In this document: positions 16,993-24,784 of the stretch, one piece after another
Layout of the letters: each line of letters opens with the position of its first letter
Position numbering within the stretch: position 1 is the first letter of the stretch
NCBI RefSeq assembly: GCF_003177035.1
Contig: NZ_CP029488.1
Location: 2,170,001 to 2,234,000, forward strand
Length of the DNA stretch: 64,000 nucleotides
DNA from: Salinisphaera sp. LB1
GTDB taxonomy: Bacteria > Pseudomonadota > Gammaproteobacteria > Nevskiales > Salinisphaeraceae
Direction of reading: 5' to 3'
Translations under genes and position numbers: made by a program
The notes under the pieces: model-generated
Told to the model about the DNA's origin: nothing
The model's database searches: none
The model's input: the letters and a program-made list of their open reading frames with translations, nothing else

Positions 16993-17694
16993 TCAGTCGT
17001 CGCCATTGTGTTGCCAGCCACCGGCACACCAGGGCCGATCCTGGCGCCAGCGTTTGCGCTGTTCCGGCGTCAGTATATTTTCGAATTTCTTGCGCATCTG
17101 AAGGCTGTTGACCAGCAACTGGCGCCGGGTGGTGGCGATATGGTCGTAGACCTGACCGACCGCTTTCGGATCGGGGTTCGAGTTTGCCATCAGGTTGCGC
17201 ATCTGTTCCATGTATTGGAAAAGCTGCCCCCGGATCTGGCCTTGCTGGCTCGCCTCGGTGCGCCAGAGCTTGCCCAGTGACTGACGCTGCTGGGCACTGA
17301 GATTCAGTGTCGAGCCCGGCATCCCGCCGTAGTCATACATCATGCCGGGGCCATAGCCGTCACCGGACATCATGCCGGGACCGTGGCCATACATCATCCC
17401 GTAGCCGTAGCCCGGCATCATGCCGGGCCCGCGCATCCCGTCCGGCCCGGCACCGTTCCACATCATCATCGGCCCGTAGCCAGAGCTCGCACCCGGACCA
17501 TAGCCGTACATCATGCCCGGGCCATAACCATACGGCGGCGCCTGTGCCGGCGTTTGCGTCTCGCTTGAAGCCTGCGGCGCGGTGCCGTTGCGCCCCATCA
17601 TCCCGTTCTGGGCCAGGGCGGCCGAAGACAGTGCGGCGGCCAGTACCAATCCGCTGAGCCAGGGGGCTGTTTGAATGGCCTTCTGAAATTTCAT
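16993..17694 (-). CDS. Secreted Met/Gly/Tyr-rich Spy/CpxP-like periplasmic protein
   Basis: A 233-residue exported protein. It has a signal peptide (to ALAQ, about residue 29), then a low-complexity stretch of about 95 residues built from repeats such as GYGPGMMYGYGPG and GHGPGMMSGDG, rich in Met, Gly and Tyr with some His. A C-terminal helical domain carries two LTxxQ-like motifs (LNLSAQQRQSL and ILTPEQRKRW), the hallmark of the Spy/CpxP family of periplasmic chaperone and metal-stress proteins. The Met/His-rich repeat suggests binding of copper or another soft metal, as in CnrX/ZraP relatives, but this is inference. A good AGAGGA ribosome site precedes the ATG. It stands alone between gene-free regions. 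Confidence 0.75.
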   Translation of the reverse strand: MKFQKAIQTAPWLSGLVLAAALSSAALAQNGMMGRNGTAPQASSETQTPAQAPPYGYGPGMMYGYGPGASSGYGPMMMWNGAGPDGMRGPGMMPGYGYGMMYGHGPGMMSGDGYGPGMMYDYGGMPGSTLNLSAQQRQSLGKLWRTEASQQGQIRGQLFQYMEQMRNLMANSNPDPKAVGQVYDHIATTRRQLLVNSLQMRKKFENILTPEQRKRWRQDRPWCAGGWQHNGDD

Positions 17695-18103
17695 GACTCG
17701 GTCCTCTTGATCACGCGACTATCGAATACGGCATGCGGTTGGCATCCGGCCGAACCGGACGCCTGATGACGGCATGGCAACGATATTGGCCCGTCGATGA
17801 CGCCGGGCACTTGACCGAAATCAACTCACGGCGGTGATCCGGAATCGGCCACGGCCGGGCGCGCCGCTATGGCACATCCGATGAGGCATGCTCTGATTCC
17901 GAGGGGGCTTCGAGATGGAACGAAACAACAAGTGATGGTTGCAGCGATCTTTATCTTGGTGATTTTTGCATGAGGGGAAGATGCCTCGATGCGTGGCGAC
18001 AGGGCGGGTATGGTTATGGCGGCTCGGTTCAATGGCCTCGCCGTTGAGCCCGGCCCATGTTCCCCTCCTGATCGTGTCACCGGTTTTTTAAAAGGTTCGC
18101 CAC
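17695..18103. other. Gap upstream of the Spy/CpxP-like gene
   Basis: Around 410 bases without a supported gene; the one larger minus-strand frame (17826-18206) is Arg/Ser/Pro-rich, without a domain, and overlaps the LysE-family gene. Base composition falls noticeably toward 18 kb, where the AT-richer exporter region starts. Promoter elements for the Spy-like gene should lie at its left end; none is clear. Confidence 0.3.
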
Positions 18104-18748
18104 CTAGCCGTGGTAAGTGGGCATTGCCAGGAAACAGGCCAGAAGCACGAGAATAAGACCGGAAACGAGTCGTTGTCCTACTCGGTATCGACGACCGGAG
18201 TTCCATCGATTCGCTATCCGCGCCGCATAAAAAGAGATAATGAAGTCCGGAATAGTGTTTAAAAAAACAACCAAAGTTCCGAGAAGCAGGAATTGCGGGA
18301 TAACGTTTTCGGAATTTCGGCTAATAAACTGTGGAATAAAGGTTAAGAAGAATAGCGCAACTTTAGGGTTGAGTATTTCAGTGATGATCCCCTGTCTGAA
18401 TGCCGTGCGGACTTTGACTACCCTGGGCTTTTCGTCCGTTCCATCCACGCCCCGCCCCGTTCGGTTGGCGGAAATCAGCATTCGAACGCCGAGGTAAGCG
18501 AGAAATACGGCGCCGACGTATTTAATTAGAACAAACGACAATGGAAATACCGCAAGCAGTGCTGAAAGCCCCATTGCGGCAGCAACGACATGAATCAACC
18601 CGCCTAGCGCTGTGCCCAGTGTTGATGCAACCCCAGGGGCGGTTCCTCCCTCGATCGCACGTGAAAGCACATACAGCATTCCAGGCCCCGGGCTGAATGC
18701 TAATGCCAGAGCGGCTATGAAAAATACGGCGAAAAGTTCTACGCTCAC
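18104..18748 (-). CDS. LysE/RhtB-family amino-acid exporter
   Basis: An integral membrane exporter of about 214 residues with six predicted helices. Family signatures are LALAFSPGPGMLYVLSRAIEG near the N-terminus and FRQGIITEILNPKVALFF in the middle (the LysE/RhtB NPK motif). The GTG at 18748 was chosen because it gives the usual family length; the open frame continues upstream for 65 polar residues with no family match. No strong ribosome site is visible. Codon use is AT-richer than in neighbouring genes, a sign of transfer. It pairs with a second LysE-type gene and an AraC regulator on the same strand. Confidence 0.82.
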   Translation of the reverse strand: MSVELFAVFFIAALALAFSPGPGMLYVLSRAIEGGTAPGVASTLGTALGGLIHVVAAAMGLSALLAVFPLSFVLIKYVGAVFLAYLGVRMLISANRTGRGVDGTDEKPRVVKVRTAFRQGIITEILNPKVALFFLTFIPQFISRNSENVIPQFLLLGTLVVFLNTIPDFIISFYAARIANRWNSGRRYRVGQRLVSGLILVLLACFLAMPTYHG

Positions 18749-18972
18749 GTCAGATCGAAGGGCTGTTGGCTTCCAATCGCTATCCTCGGACAGCTCAGAA
18801 GCTGCCAGACTACGCAGGCTCGGCTGGGTGCCCACACGATGCGCCGACACGGCGATCATCGGCATCGCCGCCACGGCGGATGCCGTCAATGATCGCGATC
18901 CTATGCGTCTTCCGAAATGCGTTGACATACAACAGCCCCACACTACGCTGTATTCAACACGTCGGCGTTATT

Positions 18973-19602
18973 CTATTGCAAGCCGAAGGTTTCCTGAACG
19001 AGCATAATCACCGATATGCCCAGCAAGACTGCCATCGCACGGTTCAGAATTCGGACGTTGCCGGTACGCCGGGACAGCGCATTTCCCAGCATGGTCCAGG
19101 TCCAGAGCGACACAGCGCAGATACATAGGAAAAGTGCCGAAAACACCAGAAGCCAAGGTATGTAGGCTTGCTTGGTCGCAACATAAATCGATATCCCGGA
19201 AACGGACACAATCCACGCCTTAGGGTTCGCCCATTGCGCGAGCGCGCCAGCGGCGAGGCCTGGAACTCGCTCAATCCGTTTGCTTTCGATTTCGCCGGCC
19301 GATCGGGCAATCTGGTAAGCCAGATACAGCATGTAGACACTACCGACCGCAGTGAGTGTTTTCGAAATGAGCGGGTTGTTGCCCACGATGCCGGCAAGCC
19401 CCACTCCCGCGAGGATCAACTGCGCTACGAATCCAAATGTTGCGCCGAACACGTAACGCAGGCTTCTGACGGGGCCGTAGCGCGCGCCGGACATCGCGCA
19501 GATGACGTTGACCGGGCCCGGCGACGCCGATGTTGCCAAGGCAAAGCCCGCCATCGATAGCGTCGTCACGGCGGCACTGGGCTGAGCTATCGCGACACTC
19601 AC
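18973..19602 (-). CDS. LysE-family translocator
   Basis: A 209-residue member of the LysE exporter family with about six hydrophobic segments. Key motifs are ATSASPGPVNVICAMSGARYG and AGALAQWANPKAWIVSVSG, matching the SPGP and NPK family positions. The start is a GTG at 19602; an ATG 16 codons later (MAGFALATSA) is an alternative. The GTG overlaps the stop of a doubtful 96-residue frame (GTGA), which would imply coupling if that frame is real. It lies in the AT-richer segment with another LysE exporter and upstream of an AraC regulator that may control it. The exported amino acid is unknown. Confidence 0.82.
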   Translation of the reverse strand: MSVAIAQPSAAVTTLSMAGFALATSASPGPVNVICAMSGARYGPVRSLRYVFGATFGFVAQLILAGVGLAGIVGNNPLISKTLTAVGSVYMLYLAYQIARSAGEIESKRIERVPGLAAGALAQWANPKAWIVSVSGISIYVATKQAYIPWLLVFSALFLCICAVSLWTWTMLGNALSRRTGNVRILNRAMAVLLGISVIMLVQETFGLQ

Positions 19603-19889
19603 AGTTCGCAGTCCCGTATGTCGCCGCTGTACGCAACGAAGAGCTCCCGGCGGGCGCCGGCTGCGGAATAGCTCTCAGGCCGCATTCCGGCCTCGAATTC
19701 ATGCCCCGTATTGTTGCTGTAGCGGCTGATGCTGCTGATACGCGCGACTCGAAACCGAGGCGAGGCGTTCAGTCTCACGCCGGCCCCTTTCCGGACCGCG
19801 CTGATGACCGCTGGCGAACCCGATCTAGCGGCGGCATGCGGTGTTCGCCCTATCCTAGTGTTGTTAATCGTACCGGGGTCGGTGGCCAT
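19599..19889 (-). CDS. Doubtful small open frame upstream of the LysE-family gene
   Basis: A 96-residue frame with an ATG start that ends in a 4-bp GTGA overlap with the downstream exporter start. No domain is recognised. It is Arg/Ser-rich at the N-terminus and has a more protein-like C-terminus (HEFEAGMRPESYSAAGARRE). It could be a real small gene, a remnant, or a chance frame. The 405-bp stretch 19603-20007 otherwise holds nothing recognisable. Confidence 0.25.
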   Translation of the reverse strand: MATDPGTINNTRIGRTPHAAARSGSPAVISAVRKGAGVRLNASPRFRVARISSISRYSNNTGHEFEAGMRPESYSAAGARRELFVAYSGDIRDCEL

Positions 19890-20007
19890 ATCTCGAAATG
19901 CGCCGTCATGTGGGCAGTGATCGAGATGAAACTACACTGGCTTCGACATCGGAAATTGTACGATCTTGATGCAAAAGCGCCGGGCGCGCCGTTGGGTCGC
20001 CTATGGA

Positions 20008-20853
20008 CTACCGTTGGAATATCACGCGACGCGGCGTCACGCCCAGAATCCGTTTGAAACTTCTGATCCAGTGCGCCTGGTCATAAAAGCCGAGCCGAAA
20101 CGCGACCTCCGTCGAGGTATAGCCGCGCCGAAGGAGTTCGCGACCCCTTTCAACGCGGCGCTGCACAAAATATTGGTAGGGCGGAACACCCATGACACGT
20201 CGAAATGCGTTGAGAAGATAGTGCGGGTGCAGGTTAACCATGGCCCCGAGAGATTCGAGTGTGACGACTCGATCCAGGCCGGTCATTCGATCATCGGCAT
20301 CCAGTACCGACATGGCGTCCAGGTACTCGCGGACCCGGCGCACGGCCTCGGGTTCCTGGCCGGCACGGACTGGCCGCTCACGGCCGTAACGCACAAATAG
20401 CCAGTCGAGCGTATCGATCAGCTCGCCATCGAATGCCAGCTCCCATCCGTGATGAGCCGGGTGTTCCAGCCGCTTCGCGAGTGACGTGAACGCGCGTTCG
20501 ACGCGTTGATCATCGTCGCGCGGATCCGTTGTATCGAAGCCTTTTCGTGGTCGTCTTGGCAGCAGGCGCCCCAGGGCCTGCTCCGTGATATAGAGCATCT
20601 TGTACTCAAGCCGGCCCTGGAGCGCATACCCATCATGGGACTGCTCCGGGTTCATCAATGACAGCGTATGGGACGGGAATACAAAGGATGCGCCCTTGCT
20701 GCTGTAGCCGCCGACCCCCGCGGTCATGACACCGATAGCGAATGCGTTATGAGTGTGCTTTCCGAAGGGGTGTCCCTTGAAGCTGGCATCCAGAAAGCTG
20801 AAACCTGATTGCCACGGGGTTTCGTAGAGCCGGTTTCGTAAGTGCTGACTCAT
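20008..20853 (-). CDS. AraC-family transcriptional regulator
   Basis: A 281-residue regulator with an N-terminal cupin-like ligand domain (HPFGKHTHNAFAIGVMTAG) and two C-terminal helix-turn-helices (VTLESLGAMVNLHPHYLLNAF and YTSTEVAFRLGFYDQAHWIRSF, ending in GVTPRR). This architecture is common for regulators sitting beside LysE-type exporters, where an amino acid or derivative acts as inducer. The two exporters lie downstream on the same strand, about 400 bp away, and are the likely targets. The ligand is unknown. Confidence 0.88.
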   Translation of the reverse strand: MSQHLRNRLYETPWQSGFSFLDASFKGHPFGKHTHNAFAIGVMTAGVGGYSSKGASFVFPSHTLSLMNPEQSHDGYALQGRLEYKMLYITEQALGRLLPRRPRKGFDTTDPRDDDQRVERAFTSLAKRLEHPAHHGWELAFDGELIDTLDWLFVRYGRERPVRAGQEPEAVRRVREYLDAMSVLDADDRMTGLDRVVTLESLGAMVNLHPHYLLNAFRRVMGVPPYQYFVQRRVERGRELLRRGYTSTEVAFRLGFYDQAHWIRSFKRILGVTPRRVIFQR

Positions 20854-21139
20854 CCGATAGTTTCGCCATCTGCAGCGCGAGCCAAACTGGCGTTATATGG
20901 CTATTCAGCGACTGTACTCGGCTTCGCTGTCATCGCGCGTCATATTCGGGCCGTTGTATTTCGGACCATATGGATGGCATCGAAATTCATGATGCCCCTG
21001 GAATCGGCCAAAGCCAGCGCCAAAACAGTCTTTTGGCACAGATGTTTGCGATGTAATCACATATCAGTGTTCTGTGACACAAGTTTATCTTACTATTTCG
21101 GCGCTTTTCCATGCCATTCGCGGTATTCCCTGATACGAC

Positions 21140-22171
21140 TCATCGCCGTGCCTTGCCCTCGCTTTCACCGTGAACCATCTGCATTGGCCAGAGCCGCTGC
21201 CGGGGCTGGTCGGGGAAGGCGTTCATGTATGCCGGCATGGTCGCGAGCAGCGTCCGCGCCAGTTCGGTGCCGAGCTCGTGAAGAGACATCCGGAAAGCGG
21301 TCAGCGAGGGGGTCAGGAAGCGAGTCTGCGGGCTTTCCTTGAAACCAATGACGGCGACATCGCGACCGGGCATGAGCCCGGCGTCCTGAAGGACGCGGTA
21401 GAAACCGAGGGCGAGCACTTCGTTGACTAGGATGATCGCGTCGGGCCGCGCCTCGAGGGCCAGAAAAGCCTTGCCGATTTCAAGGCCGCCTTCCTCGGTC
21501 GGAATGCCGCGGAGCACCAGACGGGGGTCGAACGCCAGGCCATGCTCGGCAAGCGCCTGTCGATAGGTGTCGACGAAAACGAAGCCCAGATTGAGGTCGC
21601 TCGCCGGTGCCGCGATGGCAATGCGCCGGTGCCCCAGCTCGGCCAGCCGCGCGACGCTGGACCGGGCGAAGTGTTCGAAATCGAGGTCGATCCAGGGATG
21701 GTCGCGACCGCTCTCGCTGCGGCCGAGCGTGACAAAGGGGATATTGCGCTTCTCAAGCAGCGTGATGCGAGGGTCCACGCGCAGCGTGGCCGACAGGATG
21801 AGTCCGTCGACGATATGTCGCGAAACCACCCGTCGCAAATAGGCCTCCGGGTCCTGATGCGTGCTGCAGGTGAGCACGATCAGGTCCATGCCTTGCTCTT
21901 CGAGAACGGTCTGCACGCTGTTGAACAGCGGCATGAAGAAGCTGTCGCTTTCCCCCATGGCCTCGCGGCCGGTCTGGATCATGAAACCGATGGCGTTGGT
22001 GGTGCCCTGTCTGAGGCTACGCCCCGACTGGTTTGGCGCGTAGCCGAGCCGATCGGCGGCTTTCAGCACCCGTTCGCGCGTTTCGGCATTGACGTCGGGC
22101 CGGCCATTGAGGGCCCGCGAAACGGTGCCGATTGAGATGCCGAGTTCTTTTGCCAACATCTTGATATTCAA
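21140..22171 (-). CDS. LacI-family repressor of the adjacent sugar operon
   Basis: A 343-residue LacI/GalR regulator: the N-terminal helix-turn-helix and hinge are MLAKELGISIGTVSRALNGR, followed by a periplasmic-binding-like sugar domain. The start is a TTG at 22171 with AAGGA 8 bases upstream; an ATG four codons in (22159) is possible. It is divergent from a sugar catabolic operon, and a perfect LacI-type palindrome overlaps that operon's promoter. It should therefore be the local repressor, released by the operon's substrate or an early intermediate. Confidence 0.9.
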   Translation of the reverse strand: MNIKMLAKELGISIGTVSRALNGRPDVNAETRERVLKAADRLGYAPNQSGRSLRQGTTNAIGFMIQTGREAMGESDSFFMPLFNSVQTVLEEQGMDLIVLTCSTHQDPEAYLRRVVSRHIVDGLILSATLRVDPRITLLEKRNIPFVTLGRSESGRDHPWIDLDFEHFARSSVARLAELGHRRIAIAAPASDLNLGFVFVDTYRQALAEHGLAFDPRLVLRGIPTEEGGLEIGKAFLALEARPDAIILVNEVLALGFYRVLQDAGLMPGRDVAVIGFKESPQTRFLTPSLTAFRMSLHELGTELARTLLATMPAYMNAFPDQPRQRLWPMQMVHGESEGKARR

Positions 22172-22268
22172 TATTTATATCCTTTTTTTTCTCGGTAAGT
22201 CTGCGGTCTGTTGTCTTCTTTCTGACGGTACGTTCGCGGTCTCCATCCAGATTATCCAGAAAAAAGTG

Positions 22269-22313
22269 TTGACAGGAATAATCTTGTTATATTTTTATCG
22301 TAAACGTTTACGA
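22269..22313 (+). promoter_or_regulatory. Promoter with LacI-type operator for the sugar operon
   Basis: A consensus -35 TTGACA lies at 22269-22274, with -10-like TATTTT at 22290-22295 (15-base spacer) or TTTTAT at 22293-22298 (18-base spacer). Immediately downstream is the perfect 16-bp palindrome TCGTAAACGTTTACGA (22298-22313), with the central CG step typical of LacI/GalR operators. Overlap with the -10/start region predicts repression by the divergent LacI protein. Confidence 0.75.
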
Positions 22314-22368
22314 GCCAAATAAACAGACGACACTTCCAATGGTTTCCGGCCGTAAACGGGAGGAGAGC

Positions 22369-23406
22369 ATGATGCGAGCCGTCCTCGTGGGCTGTGGCTC
22401 GATGAGCCGGGCCTGGCTGCAGGCCGCCGCCGAAATCGACGGCCTTGCCATCGTCGGTCTGGTCGATATCGATCAGCGGCAGGCCCGCCGGCGGGCCGGG
22501 GAATTCGGGCTCGATGCGGTGGTCGTCGGGGACGATCTCGATGCCGTTCTCGCCCAGACCGGGCCCGATCTTGTTTTCGATGTGGTGGTGCCGTCGGCGC
22601 GTCATCAGGTCGTCAGCAAGGCGCTGGCCGCCGGCTGCGATGTGCTTTCCGAAAAGCCGTTGGCGCCGACGCTTGCCGAGGCGCGCGACCTTCTGACCCG
22701 GGCCGACGCGGCCCAGCGTTTGCACGCCGTCGTCCAGAACCGCCGTTACATCGAGCCGGTCCGTCGTCTGCGGGCCTTTATCGAAAGGGGGGCGATCGGC
22801 GAGGTGACGAGTCTGCACGCCGATTTCTTTCTGGGCCCGCACTTCGGCGGCTTTCGCGAGGAAATGCCCCACGTTCTGCTGCTCGACATGGCCATCCATA
22901 CTCTGGATGCCGGCCGCTACCTCGCCGGCGACGACGCGGTCGCCGTCTATGCCGAGGAGTGGGAGCCGAGCAATTCCTGGTATGCCAGCGGCGCCTCGGC
23001 GGCGGCGATCTTCCGTCTCGCCGCGGGCGCGGTCTTCACCTATCGGGGCAGCTGGTGTGCCAACGGGCTGGCAACGAGTTGGGAAGGGGGCTGGCGCATC
23101 GTTGGCACGCGCGGCTCCGTGGTCTGGGACGGTGCGGACTCGCTTTGCGCCGAGGTTCTGGAAAACGGGGCCGGGCCCGGCTTGTTCTCGTCCGTCACGG
23201 CGGTCGACGTGCCGCCGCTGGCCCCCTTGGCCGAGCGCGGCGGACGGGTCGACGGCCACCTCGGCGTCCTTCGGGACTTCATCGACGCGGTCAACGGCGG
23301 GCCCGCGCCGGAAACCGTTGCCCACGAGAACATCAAAAGCCTGGCCATGGTGCTTTCCGCGATGGAGAGCGCTGAGACCGGGCAACGCATCGACATCACG
23401 ACCTGA
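22369..23406 (+). CDS. Gfo/Idh/MocA-family sugar dehydrogenase (first gene of sugar operon)
   Basis: NAD(P)-dependent oxidoreductase of 345 residues. The N-terminal Rossmann fold opens VLVGCGSMSRAWLQAAAEI; the conserved EKP motif appears as DVLSEKPLAPTLAEA, and LDMAIHTLDAGRYL carries the catalytic Asp/His region. The ATGATG start follows GGGAGGAG closely, which rules out the longer upstream frame. It is the first gene of the LacI-controlled operon and is followed 16 bp later by a TIM-barrel isomerase-like gene. Such pairs oxidise a sugar hydroxyl (often C3) to a ketone that the partner then eliminates or epimerises. The exact sugar is unknown. Confidence 0.85.
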   Translation: MMRAVLVGCGSMSRAWLQAAAEIDGLAIVGLVDIDQRQARRRAGEFGLDAVVVGDDLDAVLAQTGPDLVFDVVVPSARHQVVSKALAAGCDVLSEKPLAPTLAEARDLLTRADAAQRLHAVVQNRRYIEPVRRLRAFIERGAIGEVTSLHADFFLGPHFGGFREEMPHVLLLDMAIHTLDAGRYLAGDDAVAVYAEEWEPSNSWYASGASAAAIFRLAAGAVFTYRGSWCANGLATSWEGGWRIVGTRGSVVWDGADSLCAEVLENGAGPGLFSSVTAVDVPPLAPLAERGGRVDGHLGVLRDFIDAVNGGPAPETVAHENIKSLAMVLSAMESAETGQRIDITT

Positions 23407-23422
23407 AACAAGGAGCCCAGCT

Positions 23423-24322
23423 GTGAGCGACCCGGCCAAGGATATCCGCATCGGAACCATGATCAAGGCGAACGCCGAGGACCCCGCCGGCTATGTCCGC
23501 GACATCTTGCCGTACGGCTTCGAGAGTATCGAGCCGTTTTTCTGGCAGGTGATGAACAAGGATCTGCCGCGTCTGGCGGGCGAGCTGCAGGAGGCGATCG
23601 GCGACGCCGACGTGACCATGTCGACGCTGGGCATGTTCGGCAACCCGCTCGAGCGGACCGAAATCGATACCGAGACGCTCAAGGGCTGGCAGGCGCTGAT
23701 CGACAACGCGCATCACTTCGGCGCCACCACCATCGCCGGCTTTACCGGGCGCCTGCGCGACCAGCCGATCGAGGCCAGCCTGCCGCGCTACAAGGCGGTG
23801 TGGTCGGACCTGGCCAAGCGGGCGGCCGACAACGGCGTGCGGATCGCCTTCGAGAACTGTGCGATGGACGGCAACTGGGTCCGTGGCGACTGGAACATCG
23901 CCCACAACCCCGATGCCTGGGAGCTGATGTTCGACCTGCTACCGGCCGACAACATCGGGCTCGAATGGGAGCCCTGCCACCAGATGGTCTATCTCATCGA
24001 CCCACTGCCGCAGATTCGCAAATGGGCGTCGAAATTCTTCCACGTGCATGGCAAGGACGCCACGATCCGCTGGGATGTGATTCGCGAGCACGGTGTCTTG
24101 GGCAAGGAGCCGTGCGTGTTCATGCGGACCCCCGGCTTCGGTGATACGAACTGGACGGACGTCATTTCAGAGTTGCGGCTGGCCGGCTGGACCGGATCGA
24201 TCGACATCGAGGGCTGGCATGACCCCGTGTATCGCGATGCCCTGGAAATGACCGGCCAGGTCGCCGGCCTGAACTACCTGAAGTCCTGCCGTGGTGGCGA
24301 CTACCTGGAAAATCCCGGCTGA
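23423..24322 (+). CDS. Sugar phosphate isomerase/epimerase-like TIM-barrel protein
   Basis: A 299-residue xylose-isomerase-like TIM barrel (AP-endonuclease-2 superfamily). Probable metal ligands sit in VRIAFENCAM (Glu), GLEWEPCHQM, KFFHVHGKDA (His/Asp) and GSIDIEGWHD (Glu), the usual strand-end positions. The GTG at 23423 with AAGGAG upstream was chosen over a much longer frame that overlaps the dehydrogenase. In levoglucosan degradation related proteins catalyse beta-elimination or hydration of a 3-keto sugar; here that role is inferred from the operon. Confidence 0.82.
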   Translation: MSDPAKDIRIGTMIKANAEDPAGYVRDILPYGFESIEPFFWQVMNKDLPRLAGELQEAIGDADVTMSTLGMFGNPLERTEIDTETLKGWQALIDNAHHFGATTIAGFTGRLRDQPIEASLPRYKAVWSDLAKRAADNGVRIAFENCAMDGNWVRGDWNIAHNPDAWELMFDLLPADNIGLEWEPCHQMVYLIDPLPQIRKWASKFFHVHGKDATIRWDVIREHGVLGKEPCVFMRTPGFGDTNWTDVISELRLAGWTGSIDIEGWHDPVYRDALEMTGQVAGLNYLKSCRGGDYLENPG

Positions 24323-24776
24323 CGGGACGGCGCCCGGGGCAACGCCGCGAGAGCGCCCGGGCGTCGAAAATTAAGGAGGAGGAGATGACAACGAAACGAT
24401 TTTCCCTATTGATCGCCGGCTCGGCACTACTGGTCTGGTCGATCGCCGCGCAGGCGTCCCCCATCACGTTAACCGTTTGGACGATCGATCATCCCGGGCA
24501 ATACGACTATGTGCTCGCCAAGGCGTTCGAAAAACAGAATCCGAACATCAAGATCCACGTCAAGACGGTCGATTTCAGCGACATGGTCCACCAGCTCGCC
24601 CGCGCGATGGCGACCGGTGGGGGGCCCGATATCACCTATGTCGACAATCCGGACGTGGCCCTGTTCGCTTCGCGCCACCTGCTTCTCAATCTCACCCCCT
24701 ACGTGAAGAAGTCGAATGTCATCGATACCCGTGACATTTATCCGGGGCCGCTCAAGGCGGTGACCTGGAAAAGCAA

Positions 24777-24784
24777 GATCTACG
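24777..24784. repeat. Left target-site duplication of the ISL3-family element
   Basis: GATCTACG directly precedes the element end and is repeated exactly at 26146-26153. Eight bases is the usual duplication size for ISL3-family elements. The unmutated pair indicates recent insertion. Confidence 0.93.

Noticed and set aside
17307-17657. Repeated GYGPGMM-coding units as a possible CRISPR or tandem-repeat array
   Set aside because: The repeats are irregular and in frame within a secreted protein; no spacer structure.
24323-24384. CCCGGG-containing inverted segments between the isomerase-like and binding-protein genes
   Set aside because: They may form a hairpin that tunes expression of the binding protein, but pairing is ambiguous because the sequence is self-palindromic; not called as a terminator.
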